Shown here: in pieces, positions 54,696-62,888 of the stretch
How positions within the stretch are numbered: position 1 is the stretch's first letter
Layout of the letters: each line of letters starts with the position of its first letter
Assembly: GCA_017461445.1 (NCBI GenBank)
Contig: JAFTXW010000014.1
Coordinates: 1 to 64,000 of the forward strand
Source: Oscillospiraceae bacterium
GTDB lineage: Bacteria; Bacillota; Clostridia; Oscillospirales; Oscillospiraceae
DNA: 64,000 bases
Direction of reading: 5' to 3'
Notes under the pieces: generated by a model
Database searches by the model: none
Seen by the model: only the letters and a program-made list of their open reading frames with translations
Told to the model about the DNA's origin: nothing
Made by a program: the position numbers and the translations under genes

Positions 54696-54832
54696 AATTT
54701 GCCTCCCTTGTATTTCTCATTCGATCATACACGCCCTTTGTGACAAAACTATGTACGGAAACGAAAGGAAATATAAATTTGCGGAAATTTCTTTTATCAT
54801 ACCTTTTTCTGTGGCTTTCGTCAAGAAAAAAT

Positions 54833-54854
54833 CGCGGCAGCGGAAGCTGCCGCG
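54833..54854 (-). terminator. Terminator of the DUF1540 gene
   Basis: A 9-bp GC-rich stem (54833-54841 with 54846-54854), GGAA loop, followed on the minus strand by ATTTTTTCTTG. The gap 54696-54832 is AT-rich and holds the htrA upstream signals; no gene is seen. Confidence 0.9.
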
Positions 54855-54864
54855 CAGATGTCCG

Positions 54865-55029
54865 TTAGCGGGCCCGGAAGGACTTGCAGTCGGTGCACTG
54901 ATCCACGGTGGGATTCATCTCATGGGTGCCCACCAGGATGCGGTCCAGGGAGCAGTAATTCTCATTCTCGCAATGATGGGCGCACTGCTGGACAGTACAC
55001 TCGATACACTTGTTGGCATGACAGTTCAT
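54865..55029 (-). CDS. Small cysteine-rich DUF1540 protein
   Basis: A 54-residue protein with eight cysteines (3, 8, 11, 16, 20, 26, 45, 48), starting MNCHANKCIECTVQQCAHHC. The spacing (CxxCxxxxC, then CTDCKSF at the end) fits the DUF1540 family found in spore-forming Firmicutes; the cysteines may bind metal. The start has AGGAGG 9 nt upstream and a terminator follows, supporting a real gene despite its size. Confidence 0.87.
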   Translation of the reverse strand: MNCHANKCIECTVQQCAHHCENENYCSLDRILVGTHEMNPTVDQCTDCKSFRAR

Positions 55030-55169
55030 TTTGAAGTTCCTCCTTTGATTTTGGGTTCAGGAATAGTATGGGCGGTGTTTGAAAATCCATACAGGAAAAA
55101 GCTTCCAATATTGCTTTTTTGCCGAAGATATGATATTGTTGTCTCGAAAAAATTTTACGAGGTGATCTT

Positions 55170-55820
55170 ATGGCATATATTGCACCCTCTGTTTTATCCG
55201 CTGATTTCGCGCATCTGGGCCGTGACCTGCAGGAAATGAAGGATGCCGGGGCCAAATGGGTCCATGTGGACGTGATGGACGGCCATTTCGTTCCCAATAT
55301 CTCCCTGGGCGGCCCGGTGGTGAAGGCCATCCGCGCTTCCACCGACATCATTATGGACGTGCACCTGATGATTACGGAGCCCATCCGGTATGTGGAAGAA
55401 TTCTGCAAGCTGGGAGCGGATTACCTGACCGTCCATGTGGAGGCGGATACTCAGGAAAATACCCTGGCGGCCATTGAAAAAATCCGTGCCCTGGGCGTGA
55501 AGCCCGCCATTTCCCTGAAGCCAAAAACTCCCCCGGAAGCGGCGAAGCCCTACCTTGACAAGGTGGACATGATCCTGGTCATGACCGTGGAGCCTGGCTT
55601 TGGCGGCCAGAGCTTCATGGCGGACATGATGCCCAAATTAAAGCAGCTGCGCGCCTGGCTGGATCAGGTGAACCCCGAATGCAAGCTGGAAGTGGACGGC
55701 GGCATCGACCGCAATACCGCCCCCATCGTCAAAGCCAACGGTGCGGAAGTGCTGGTGTCCGGGTCCTCCTATTTCAAGGACCCCGATAAGGCGGATTATG
55801 TAAGGGTTATCGAAGCCTAA
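55170..55820 (+). CDS. rpe: Ribulose-phosphate 3-epimerase
   Basis: A 216-residue TIM-barrel enzyme of the pentose phosphate pathway that interconverts ribulose 5-phosphate and xylulose 5-phosphate. SVLSADFAHLG, HVDVMDGHFVPN, VHLMI, MTVEPGFGGQ and EVDGGI motifs, with metal ligands His and Asp, are intact. The start has GAGGTGATCTT before the ATG. It is a single gene, without the rsgA neighbour common in Bacillus. Confidence 0.97.
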   Translation: MAYIAPSVLSADFAHLGRDLQEMKDAGAKWVHVDVMDGHFVPNISLGGPVVKAIRASTDIIMDVHLMITEPIRYVEEFCKLGADYLTVHVEADTQENTLAAIEKIRALGVKPAISLKPKTPPEAAKPYLDKVDMILVMTVEPGFGGQSFMADMMPKLKQLRAWLDQVNPECKLEVDGGIDRNTAPIVKANGAEVLVSGSSYFKDPDKADYVRVIEA

Positions 55821-55835
55821 GATAATTTCTCCAAC

Positions 55836-55880
55836 ACCCCCGCCATCCTTCAGCTCGTTTCACTCGCCCGGGATGACGGG
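55836..55880. repeat. Dispersed CCGCCATCCTTCAGC-type intergenic repeat
   Basis: Read on the minus strand, it looks like the widespread GTCATCC-GAGCGAA-type repeats seen between genes of many Firmicutes, with GGGATGACGGG as a short palindrome. No coding function is seen. The rest of 55821-55939 holds nothing recognisable, apart from CCGCCAT/ATGGCGG ends. Confidence 0.4.
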
Positions 55881-55939
55881 ATATTGGAAGTATGGCGGCA
55901 GAACGGATATATTTGTATCGAATTTCGGGTTGCTGGGAA

Positions 55940-55968
55940 TTGACAATCCGGGGGATTAAATGTATAAT
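55940..55968 (+). promoter_or_regulatory. Consensus SigA promoter of the NifU-like/GGGtGRT operon
   Basis: TTGACA (55940-55945), 17-nt spacer and TATAAT (55963-55968), both perfect. A leader of about 95 nt follows, with possible hairpins (CGGG..CCCG; GGATTT..AAATCC-like) before the ribosome site. Confidence 0.88.
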
Positions 55969-56069
55969 ATACAAGGAAAATCGCGGATTGCGGGCGTACC
56001 CGGGGTCGGGTTTTCCGTAAGGAAATCCAAAGGCGAAAAATACGTCTTTTGAAAGAAAGGAAAATTGCC

Positions 56070-56762
56070 ATGATTTATAGTGCAGAAGTACAGCATATGT
56101 GCTCCGTGGCCAAGGGTGCCTATCACGGCCCCGCTCCCATCCCCGAAGAGGGCAAGTGGGTCCAGGTCAAGGAAATTAAGGATGTCTCTGGTTTCACCCA
56201 CGGCATCGGCTGGTGCGCTCCCCAGCAGGGCTGCTGCAAGCTGACCCTGAACGTCAAGGAAGGCATCATCGAAGAGGCTCTGGTGGAGACTCTGGGCTGC
56301 TCCGGCATGACCCACTCCGCCGCTATGGCTTCCGAGATCCTGATCGGCAAGACCCTCCTGGAGGCTCTGAACACCGACCTGGTCTGTGACGCCATCAACA
56401 CCGCTATGCGTGAACTGTTCCTGCAGATCGTCTACGGCCGCAGCCAGTCCGCATTCTCCGAGGATGGCCTGGCCGTCGGTGCTTCCCTGGAAGACCTGGG
56501 CAAGGGCCTGCGCAGCCAGGTTGGTACCATGTTCGCTACCAAGGTCAAGGGCCCCCGTTACCTGGAGATGGCTGAGGGTTACGTTACCCGCATCGCTCTG
56601 GACGAGAGCGACCTGATCATCGGTTACGAGTTCATCAACCTGGGCAAGATGATGGACTTCATCAAGAAGGGCGACGATGCCAACACCGCACTGGAGAAGG
56701 CCAAGGGTTCCTATGGCCGCTTCGCCGGTGCTGCTAAGTACATCGACCCCCGTCACGAATAA
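56070..56762 (+). CDS. NifU/IscU-like iron-sulfur scaffold protein
   Basis: A 230-residue protein with a NifU_N-type domain. Three cysteines fall where IscU uses its cluster ligands: GCCKLTLNVKEG, LGCSGMTHSAAM and VCDAINTAM. The Asp next to the first ligand in IscU is not kept, and the insertion after the third Cys is long, so this is a distinct subgroup. GAAAGGA precedes the ATG. Codon use is extremely biased, implying high expression. It lies 15 nt before the GGGtGRT gene. Confidence 0.82.
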   Translation: MIYSAEVQHMCSVAKGAYHGPAPIPEEGKWVQVKEIKDVSGFTHGIGWCAPQQGCCKLTLNVKEGIIEEALVETLGCSGMTHSAAMASEILIGKTLLEALNTDLVCDAINTAMRELFLQIVYGRSQSAFSEDGLAVGASLEDLGKGLRSQVGTMFATKVKGPRYLEMAEGYVTRIALDESDLIIGYEFINLGKMMDFIKKGDDANTALEKAKGSYGRFAGAAKYIDPRHE

Positions 56763-56777
56763 GAGGAGGACGCTGCA

Positions 56778-57776
56778 ATGGCTTTGTTTGAAGGTTACGA
56801 AAGAAAAATCGACAAGATCAATGGCGTCCTGGCTCAGTATGGCCTGAACTCCGTTGAAGAGTGCCGCGAGATCTGCACCGCCAAGGGCTTTGATCCCTAC
56901 GAAATCGTCAAGGGCATCCAGCCCATCGCTTTCGAGGACGTTGCCTGGGCTTACTGCGTCGGTGCTGCCATCGCTCTGAAGAAGGGCGTCAAGAACGCCG
57001 CTGAGGCCGCTGAGGCCATCGGCATCGGCCTGCAGGCTTTCTGCATCCCCGGCTCCGTCGCTGAGGACCGCAAGGTCGGTCTGGGCCACGGCAACCTGGG
57101 TGCCATGCTGCTGCGGGACGAGACCAAGTGCTTCGCTTTCCTGGCTGGCCACGAGTCCTTCGCTGCCGCTGAGGGTGCCATCGGTATTGCCCGCTCCGCC
57201 AACAAGGCCCGTAAGGAGCCCCTGCGGGTCATCCTGAACGGCCTGGGCAAGGACGCTGCTCAGATCATCTCCCGGATCAACGGCTTCACCTATGTGCAGA
57301 CCCAGTTCGACTACTACACCGGCGAGCTGAAGATCGTCAACAAGATTCCCTACTCCAACGGCGAGCGCGCTGCCGTCAACTGCTACGGCTGTGACGACGT
57401 CCGCGAGGGTGTTGCCATCATGCACCACGAGGGTGTTGACGTTTCCATCACCGGTAACTCCACCAACCCCACCCGCTTCCAGCATCCTGTCGCCGGCACC
57501 TACAAGAAGGAGTGCATCGAGCAGGGCAAGAAGTACTTCTCCGTCGCTTCCGGCGGCGGCACCGGCCGTACCCTGCACCCCGATAACATGGCTGCAGGCC
57601 CCGCTTCCTACGGCATGACCGACACCATGGGCCGTATGCACAGCGACGCCCAGTTCGCCGGCTCCTCCTCCGTCCCCGCCCACGTGGAAATGATGGGCTT
57701 CCTGGGCGCAGGCAACAACCCCATGGTCGGCATGACCGTTTCCGTGGCTGTCGCTGTTGAGGAGTCTCTGAAGTAA
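56778..57776 (+). CDS. GGGtGRT protein of unknown function
   Basis: A 332-residue cytoplasmic protein of the GGGtGRT family, named for the motif visible here as SGGGTGRTLHPDN. Other conserved-looking segments are GLGHGNLGAMLL, NCYGCDDVREGVAIMHHEG and SVPAHVEMMGFLGAGNNPMVGM. No enzyme fold is recognisable by eye; the Gly-rich loops and Cys/His residues suggest binding of a ligand or metal. AGAGGAGG precedes the ATG. It is cotranscribed with the scaffold gene and equally codon-biased. Confidence 0.85.
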   Translation: MALFEGYERKIDKINGVLAQYGLNSVEECREICTAKGFDPYEIVKGIQPIAFEDVAWAYCVGAAIALKKGVKNAAEAAEAIGIGLQAFCIPGSVAEDRKVGLGHGNLGAMLLRDETKCFAFLAGHESFAAAEGAIGIARSANKARKEPLRVILNGLGKDAAQIISRINGFTYVQTQFDYYTGELKIVNKIPYSNGERAAVNCYGCDDVREGVAIMHHEGVDVSITGNSTNPTRFQHPVAGTYKKECIEQGKKYFSVASGGGTGRTLHPDNMAAGPASYGMTDTMGRMHSDAQFAGSSSVPAHVEMMGFLGAGNNPMVGMTVSVAVAVEESLK

Positions 57777-57806
57777 GGCATTCTTAAAAATTCATCTTTT
57801 ATTTAC

Positions 57807-57836
57807 ACGCCGCCCAGTCATGGGCGGCGTTTTTTT
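57807..57836 (+). terminator. Terminator of the NifU-like/GGGtGRT operon
   Basis: A 10-bp stem (57807-57816 with 57821-57830), loop GTCA, then TTTTTT. Confidence 0.95.
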
Positions 57837-57894
57837 GTTGCAATAACGCGCTTTTTATGCTAAAATAGTTTAAAATATGTGCTGGAGGAAAAAC

Positions 57895-58557
57895 ATGGAC
57901 GACGAGAAGATCAAGCACCGAATCGGCTCCAATATCGCCGCCTACCGCAAGCGCGCGGGGCTGACCCAGGCTGGGCTGGCCGAACAGCTGAATTACTCTG
58001 ACAAGGCCATTTCCAAATGGGAGCGGGGCGAATCCATCCCCGACGTGCTGACCATGATGCAGCTGGCAAGCCAGTTTGACATCACCGTAAACGAGCTGGT
58101 GGCCGATCCCAACGAGCTGCCCGCCGGGCCTTCCACCAAGCTGGAAAAGGCTATGACCCAGGTATCCGAAAAGGCCCTGAAACGGAAGGCAGACAAAAAT
58201 ATCATCCTGTGGCTGTCCTCCACGCTGGTGTGGTTCGTTGCCCTGCTGGTCTTTGTGATCATTTCTTCCTTTGACCTGCCCTACAGCTGGATGTCCTTTT
58301 TCCTGGCCGTACCTGTCAATGCCATCGTGCTGCTGAGCCTCCGCTCCGCCTGGCACGATTTCCGCTGGAACCGGGCACTGATCTCCATCATCATGTGGGG
58401 CTTCCTGATCTGCATCCATATGTCCCTGGTGGTGTTTCTGAATTTCAATATGTGGAAGCTGTTCCTGCTGGGCATCCCGGGAGAATTCGCCATTTTCCTG
58501 TGGTTCCGTCTTTTCCGCCCGGTGAAGGAGCCTGAGGAGGAACCGGTCAATGGATAA
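57895..58557 (+). CDS. XRE-family regulator with C-terminal membrane domain
   Basis: A 220-residue protein. The N-terminal HTH_3 domain (RKRAGLTQAGLAEQLNYSDKAISKWERGESIPD) is followed by a linker and four hydrophobic helices (about 105-205). DNA-binding proteins with a membrane part are common in Firmicutes and may sense membrane state. GGAGG precedes the ATG. Its end overlaps the following ligase gene by 8 nt, so it heads a long co-directional gene run. Confidence 0.88.
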   Translation: MDDEKIKHRIGSNIAAYRKRAGLTQAGLAEQLNYSDKAISKWERGESIPDVLTMMQLASQFDITVNELVADPNELPAGPSTKLEKAMTQVSEKALKRKADKNIILWLSSTLVWFVALLVFVIISSFDLPYSWMSFFLAVPVNAIVLLSLRSAWHDFRWNRALISIIMWGFLICIHMSLVVFLNFNMWKLFLLGIPGEFAIFLWFRLFRPVKEPEEEPVNG

Positions 58558-59083
58558 GAAGGAACTGCGCCGGGCTATCCGGGAACAAAAGCGGGCCATG
58601 ACTGAGGAGGAGATCGTACAGCGCAGCGCGAAGCTGGGCCAGCTGTTCGCCGCCTCTGAGGCATACAAAAACGCGAAAACCATTTACGGCTACCTCCCCT
58701 ACAATCAGGAGGTGCGCACCGTTCCCATGCTGGAGCAGGCACTCCGGGATGGAAAGCATGTGGCAGTGCCCAAGGTTTACGGCGACGAAATGAAGTTCAT
58801 TTCCCTTACCGACCTGACCCAGGTGGAAAAGGGCTACGCAGGCATCCCCGAGCCCATTGCCGACGGCCCTGTGGCCGACGACGAAACTGCCCTTGTACTG
58901 ATGCCGGGTCTGGCATTCGATCCCCAGGGCCACCGGATCGGCTACGGCGGCGGCTTTTACGACAAATTTCTGGCCGCGGAACCCAATCACCCCACTCTGG
59001 CTCTGTGCTACGAATTTCAGATGCTGCCCCATTTGGAAACGGAGGAATTTGACATCCCTGTGGACGCTGTTCTTTGGGCATAA
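58550..59083 (+). CDS. 5-formyltetrahydrofolate cyclo-ligase
   Basis: A 177-residue enzyme that converts 5-formyl-THF to 5,10-methenyl-THF with ATP. KKELRRAIREQKRAM at the start and the MPGLAFDPQGHRIGYGGGFYDKFL signature are typical. Overlaps the upstream regulator gene by 8 nt. Confidence 0.95.
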   Translation: MDKKELRRAIREQKRAMTEEEIVQRSAKLGQLFAASEAYKNAKTIYGYLPYNQEVRTVPMLEQALRDGKHVAVPKVYGDEMKFISLTDLTQVEKGYAGIPEPIADGPVADDETALVLMPGLAFDPQGHRIGYGGGFYDKFLAAEPNHPTLALCYEFQMLPHLETEEFDIPVDAVLWA

Positions 59084-59096
59084 AAAGGAGAATACT

Positions 59097-59672
59097 ATGG
59101 AAATTATTCCCATTCTGGTGGTAGCCGCGCTGGTGTTCGGCGTGTGCCGCCTGGTGGACAAAAGCTTCGCCAAGGCCTTCCGCAGCAAGGCCCAGCACCT
59201 TTCCGGTATGGCTGTGCGGGCCAACAAGCAATACGGTGTATTCGGCGTCATTCTGATCATTCTGGGCATTCTGGCTGTCTTTGTGGGCATTTCTGACAGC
59301 TGGCTGCTGATGGCCGGCGGTATCATCGTGCTGGTCATGGGTGTCTGCCTGGCTGTGTATTACCTGAGCTTCGGCATTTTCTACGATGGGGAAAGCTTTC
59401 TCTATTCCAGCTTCGGCAAGAAAAGCGTGACCTATTTTTACAAGGATATCACCGAGCAGAAGCTGTATCTGGTTCAGGGCGGCAGCGTCATTGTAGAGCT
59501 GCATATGGCTGACGGCACTGCCGTCAGCGTCCAGTCCGGGATGGACGGCGTATACCCCTTCCTGGATACCGCCTTCGCGGGCTGGTGCCTGCAGATGGGC
59601 CGGGATCCCCAGACCTGTGACTTCTACGACCCCGCCAACCACTGGTGGTTCCCCCACGAGGAGGAAGCCTGA
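59097..59672 (+). CDS. Small membrane protein with a PH-like C-terminal domain
   Basis: A 191-residue protein. A hydrophobic N-terminus (about 2-16) and two central helices (about 46-62 and 67-90) are followed by a soluble, beta-rich C-terminal domain (FYDGESFLYSSFGKKSVTYFYKDI) like those of bacterial PH/YcxB-type proteins. I do not recognise a named family. AAGGAG precedes the ATG. It overlaps the next gene by 1 nt. Confidence 0.75.
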   Translation: MEIIPILVVAALVFGVCRLVDKSFAKAFRSKAQHLSGMAVRANKQYGVFGVILIILGILAVFVGISDSWLLMAGGIIVLVMGVCLAVYYLSFGIFYDGESFLYSSFGKKSVTYFYKDITEQKLYLVQGGSVIVELHMADGTAVSVQSGMDGVYPFLDTAFAGWCLQMGRDPQTCDFYDPANHWWFPHEEEA

Positions 59673-60283
59673 TGCATATCCCCAACGGAACCACCGCGGA
59701 GCTGGATTTGGTGACCTTTCAGCAGGCTCTGGAAGCCGCCAACACCCCCTCCGGCGAGTACGACATCAACAAATGGCTCTATGCCCCCAATTTCTATTCC
59801 GAATACCGTTACATCCTGGGCACCCGGGGCAAAAATCCCCTGATCTGCATCGGCATCAACCCCTCCACAGCCAAGCCTGATGCCCTGGACAACACCCTGA
59901 AATCCGTGGAGCGGATTGCCCTGGGCAACGGCTTTGACAGCTTCATCATGTTCAACGTCTACGCCCAGCGCGCAACGAATCCCGACGCGATGGAAAAGGA
60001 ATGCAATCCCCTGCTCCACAAGGAGAATCTGGAAGCCTTCCGGTATGTGCTGTCTATTTCCGAAAAGCCCGCCGTCTGGGCCGCCTGGGGTGCCATCATT
60101 GAAAAGCGGAAGTACCTTCCCGACTGTGTCCGGGATATGCTCCTGGCCGGTGAGGAATACGGGGCGCAGTGGTACTGCGCCGGGGCCATCACCAAAAAAG
60201 GCCACCCCCATCATCCGCTCTACCTGCGGAAGGATGAAAAGATCCAGCCCTTTGATGTGAAAACGTATCTGGAAAATTTGTGA
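59672..60283 (+). CDS. DUF1643 domain protein
   Basis: A 203-residue protein with the DUF1643 layout: YILGTRGKNPLICIGINPSTA, then GFDSFIMFNVYAQRATNP and a C-terminal HPHHPLYL motif. Members resemble uracil-DNA-glycosylase-like folds but the role is unknown. The start overlaps the upstream stop (TGATG). Confidence 0.87.
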   Translation: MHIPNGTTAELDLVTFQQALEAANTPSGEYDINKWLYAPNFYSEYRYILGTRGKNPLICIGINPSTAKPDALDNTLKSVERIALGNGFDSFIMFNVYAQRATNPDAMEKECNPLLHKENLEAFRYVLSISEKPAVWAAWGAIIEKRKYLPDCVRDMLLAGEEYGAQWYCAGAITKKGHPHHPLYLRKDEKIQPFDVKTYLENL

Positions 60284-60306
60284 CCATATTTGCGTAGGGA
60301 GAAACT

Positions 60307-60822
60307 ATGAAACTGCTTATCGCATCCGATATTCATGGCAGTGCCTTTTGGTGCCGCCGTCTTTGTGAACTTATGGAGGCCGAACAGCCGGACAAGCTGA
60401 TCCTGCTGGGTGACCTTCTTTACCACGGTCCCCGGAACGATCTGCCCCGGGAGTATGCCCCCAAGCAGGTAATTCCCATGCTGTCCCGGTATAAGGAACA
60501 GATCATTGCCGTCCGGGGCAACTGCGAGGCAGAGGTGGACCAAATGGTGCTCCCCTTCCCCTGCATGGCGGACTTTTCCCAGCTTTTCGTAGACGGAAAG
60601 ACCTTCTATCTGACCCACGGCCACCACGGGAGCCCCGATAACCTGCCGCCCCTTCCGGAAGGCAGCATTTTTCTCTCCGGCCACACCCATGTGAAGCTGG
60701 ACGAAATGAGAAACGGTATCCGCTGCCTGAATCCCGGCAGTGTATCCATTCCCAAGGACGGCAGCCACAGCTGTCTGATTTACGAGAATGGAGATTTTTC
60801 TTTCCGAATTTTGGAGGATTGA
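60307..60822 (+). CDS. YfcE-type metallophosphodiesterase
   Basis: A 171-residue calcineurin-like phosphoesterase. All metal-binding motifs are there: SDIHG, GDLLYHGPRND, GNCE, THGHH and GHTHV. YfcE proteins are Mn-dependent cyclic phosphodiesterases; the natural substrate is unclear. The start is weakly served by GGGAGAAACT. It lies 2 nt before the small acidic gene. Confidence 0.93.
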   Translation: MKLLIASDIHGSAFWCRRLCELMEAEQPDKLILLGDLLYHGPRNDLPREYAPKQVIPMLSRYKEQIIAVRGNCEAEVDQMVLPFPCMADFSQLFVDGKTFYLTHGHHGSPDNLPPLPEGSIFLSGHTHVKLDEMRNGIRCLNPGSVSIPKDGSHSCLIYENGDFSFRILED

Positions 60823-60824
60823 CC

Positions 60825-61001
60825 ATGGATCCGACACAATGCGACACCTGCTGGTATTATGATTATGATGAGGAGTATGACGAATACTACTGCATGATGG
60901 ATCTGGACGAGGACGAGGTCTATCGCATCGCCACGTCCCGCTCCCAGCACTGCCCCTTCTACCGGCAGGGCGATGATTACACCCTTGCAAGGAGGCAATG
61001 A
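60825..61001 (+). CDS. Small acidic DUF6472-like protein
   Basis: A 58-residue protein, very rich in Asp, Glu and Tyr, with four cysteines (CDTCWYY, YYCMMDLDEDE, QHCPFY). This pattern matches the DUF6472 family of Clostridia. The cysteines may bind a metal. GGAGG is 7 nt before the ATG, and it overlaps the next gene at the stop codon, which supports translation. Confidence 0.82.
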   Translation: MDPTQCDTCWYYDYDEEYDEYYCMMDLDEDEVYRIATSRSQHCPFYRQGDDYTLARRQ

Positions 61002-62881
61002 TGAGAAAACCCTTTGCTCTGCTGCTTTTGCTGTGCCTGCTGCTGTGCGGCTGTGCCGGAGAAGCAGTGCAGGAGGAGCCCGCCACCATCCCCTCTGTCA
61101 CGGAGGCTCCCGCCCCCACCCTGGACACCACCGGGTTCTACATCCCCGGCAGTGCTCTGGAAGCAGAAACCAACGGTGCTGTCCGGGCCTATCCCCTTTC
61201 GGGACAGGATGCCAGCGGCATTCTCCCTTTGCGCGATGGCATTCTGGTCTTTTCCTGCACCGAATCCACCACACTGCTAACTGTCCTGACGGGCGACACT
61301 TTCTATTCCGCAGCCTCCCTTACGCTGGATTTTGCGCTCAGCCCTGAGGATTCCACCCTCCGCCGCTGGGATGGGGGCATCTCCTTCTATGATCCCATCA
61401 CAGGTGAGGTGGTGGTACTGGACAGCAGCCTGCGGGAGATCTCCCGGATCGCCGCGCCCGAGGATATGACGGGTGCCCCCCTGCTGTCCGGTGACAGGAC
61501 CACCCTCTATTACTGCACCGCCTCCGCCATCCGGGCTTTGGACCTGGAAAGCGGTATCAGCCGGGTGCTGAAGGAGATCCGCTACCCCAGCCAGAATGTG
61601 ACCGGCCTTTGGCTGGATGACACAGTGCTGGAATGCAGCCTCTCCGACAACGAGACCCAGGACACCCTGTACCTCTCCACTGTCACCGGCGAGACGATGT
61701 ACATGACCGCCAACAGTATCACCCTGACCACCGCAGAGAATAGCTGGTATGCTTCCTTCCTGGATGGCTCCCTGCAGGTATATCTCTTTGGTCAGCCCGG
61801 CGAAGAGCCCGCCGTTCTGGCACCGGATGAGCTTTCCACCGATTGTCATTTCCTGGCAGAGGATAACGCCGCCGTAATCATCCGCCAGCCCGATATGGAA
61901 ACGACGGTGCTGGACTACTATGATCTGGAAACAGGCCTTCTGACCTCCTCCCTGACCCTGGAAGCGGATTTTTATCCCTGGTGCGTGGAAAGTGCTGGGA
62001 ATGGCCAGGTGGCTTTTCTGTGCTACGACGAGGCGTATGATTGCAATACCCTCTACTGCTGGGATACGACTGCCCTGCCCTCCGGGAATACCCAGTGCTA
62101 TACAGGCCCCTACTACACCATGGACGAGCCGGATTACGACGGGCTTGCCGCCTGCACGCTCTACGCCCAGGAGATCTCTGAAAAGCACGGCATCCAGGTG
62201 CTGGTCTACCGGGACGCGGTGGAGGTCCAGCCCTGGGATTACGAATTTACCTATGAATACCAGCCCAGGGTGCTGATGCAGGAGCTGAAGCAGCTGGACG
62301 CCCGGCTGGAAAATTTCCCGGATGGCGTATTACAGACCCTTGCAGAGCAGTACACAGGCCTCAGGATTGCCATCGTCCGCAGTATCAGCGGTTCCCCCGA
62401 GTCCGGAAGCTTGGATACTGCCGTAGGAATCCAGTTCTGGGAGGAATACGATGCCTATATCGTTCTCACCGCGGGAATGAATACGGAATATACCCTGTAC
62501 CACGAGCTGTACCATCTGATCGACACCTACCTGCTGAATGAAACCAACGCCTTCGACCAATGGGATCTGCTGAATCCCGTAGGCTTCTCTTACGATTTCG
62601 ACTACATCGCCAACCAGACCCGCAACAGCAGCGAGTATCTCCGGGAGGATGCCCGGTACTTCATCGACACCTACTCCATGAGCTACCCAAAAGAGGACCG
62701 GGCCCGGATCATGGAATACGCCATGACGGAGGGGAACGAAAGCTACTTCCAATGCGACACTATGCAGAAGAAGCTGAAAACCATCTGCGAGGGTATCCGC
62801 AAGGCCTTTGGCTTGAGAAAATCCCCCGAAACCTTCCTGTGGGAGCAGTATCTGGAGGAATCCCTGGCTTACAGCGAATAA
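61001..62881 (+). CDS. Lipoprotein with propeller-like region and HExxH metallopeptidase motif
   Basis: A 626-residue exported lipoprotein with lipobox LLCGC at about residues 15-19. Residues 80-400 are a string of short beta repeats (ILVFSCTESTTLL, GISFYDPITGEVVVLD and similar) suggesting a beta-propeller. The C-terminal domain (about 410-626) has HELYHLID (501-508), an HExxH zinc site in a hydrophobic helix, and a possible third ligand Glu in the YLREDARYFIDTY helix, as in gluzincins. No known peptidase family is recognised by eye. I use the ATG at 61001 (AGGAGG, 5 nt); 60998 is also possible. Confidence 0.8.
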   Translation: MRKPFALLLLLCLLLCGCAGEAVQEEPATIPSVTEAPAPTLDTTGFYIPGSALEAETNGAVRAYPLSGQDASGILPLRDGILVFSCTESTTLLTVLTGDTFYSAASLTLDFALSPEDSTLRRWDGGISFYDPITGEVVVLDSSLREISRIAAPEDMTGAPLLSGDRTTLYYCTASAIRALDLESGISRVLKEIRYPSQNVTGLWLDDTVLECSLSDNETQDTLYLSTVTGETMYMTANSITLTTAENSWYASFLDGSLQVYLFGQPGEEPAVLAPDELSTDCHFLAEDNAAVIIRQPDMETTVLDYYDLETGLLTSSLTLEADFYPWCVESAGNGQVAFLCYDEAYDCNTLYCWDTTALPSGNTQCYTGPYYTMDEPDYDGLAACTLYAQEISEKHGIQVLVYRDAVEVQPWDYEFTYEYQPRVLMQELKQLDARLENFPDGVLQTLAEQYTGLRIAIVRSISGSPESGSLDTAVGIQFWEEYDAYIVLTAGMNTEYTLYHELYHLIDTYLLNETNAFDQWDLLNPVGFSYDFDYIANQTRNSSEYLREDARYFIDTYSMSYPKEDRARIMEYAMTEGNESYFQCDTMQKKLKTICEGIRKAFGLRKSPETFLWEQYLEESLAYSE

Positions 62882-62888
62882 CGAAATT

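Noticed and set aside
52014..54743. A 909-codon plus-strand open frame across the LCP, Spo0A-like and htrA genes
   Set aside because: Antisense to three well-supported genes; low-complexity Gly/His composition and no known motif.
55956..57683. A 575-codon minus-strand open frame opposite the NifU-like and GGGtGRT genes
   Set aside because: Its Asp/Val/Gly/Leu-rich composition is what strong codon bias on the other strand produces; the plus-strand genes have promoter, ribosome sites and family motifs.
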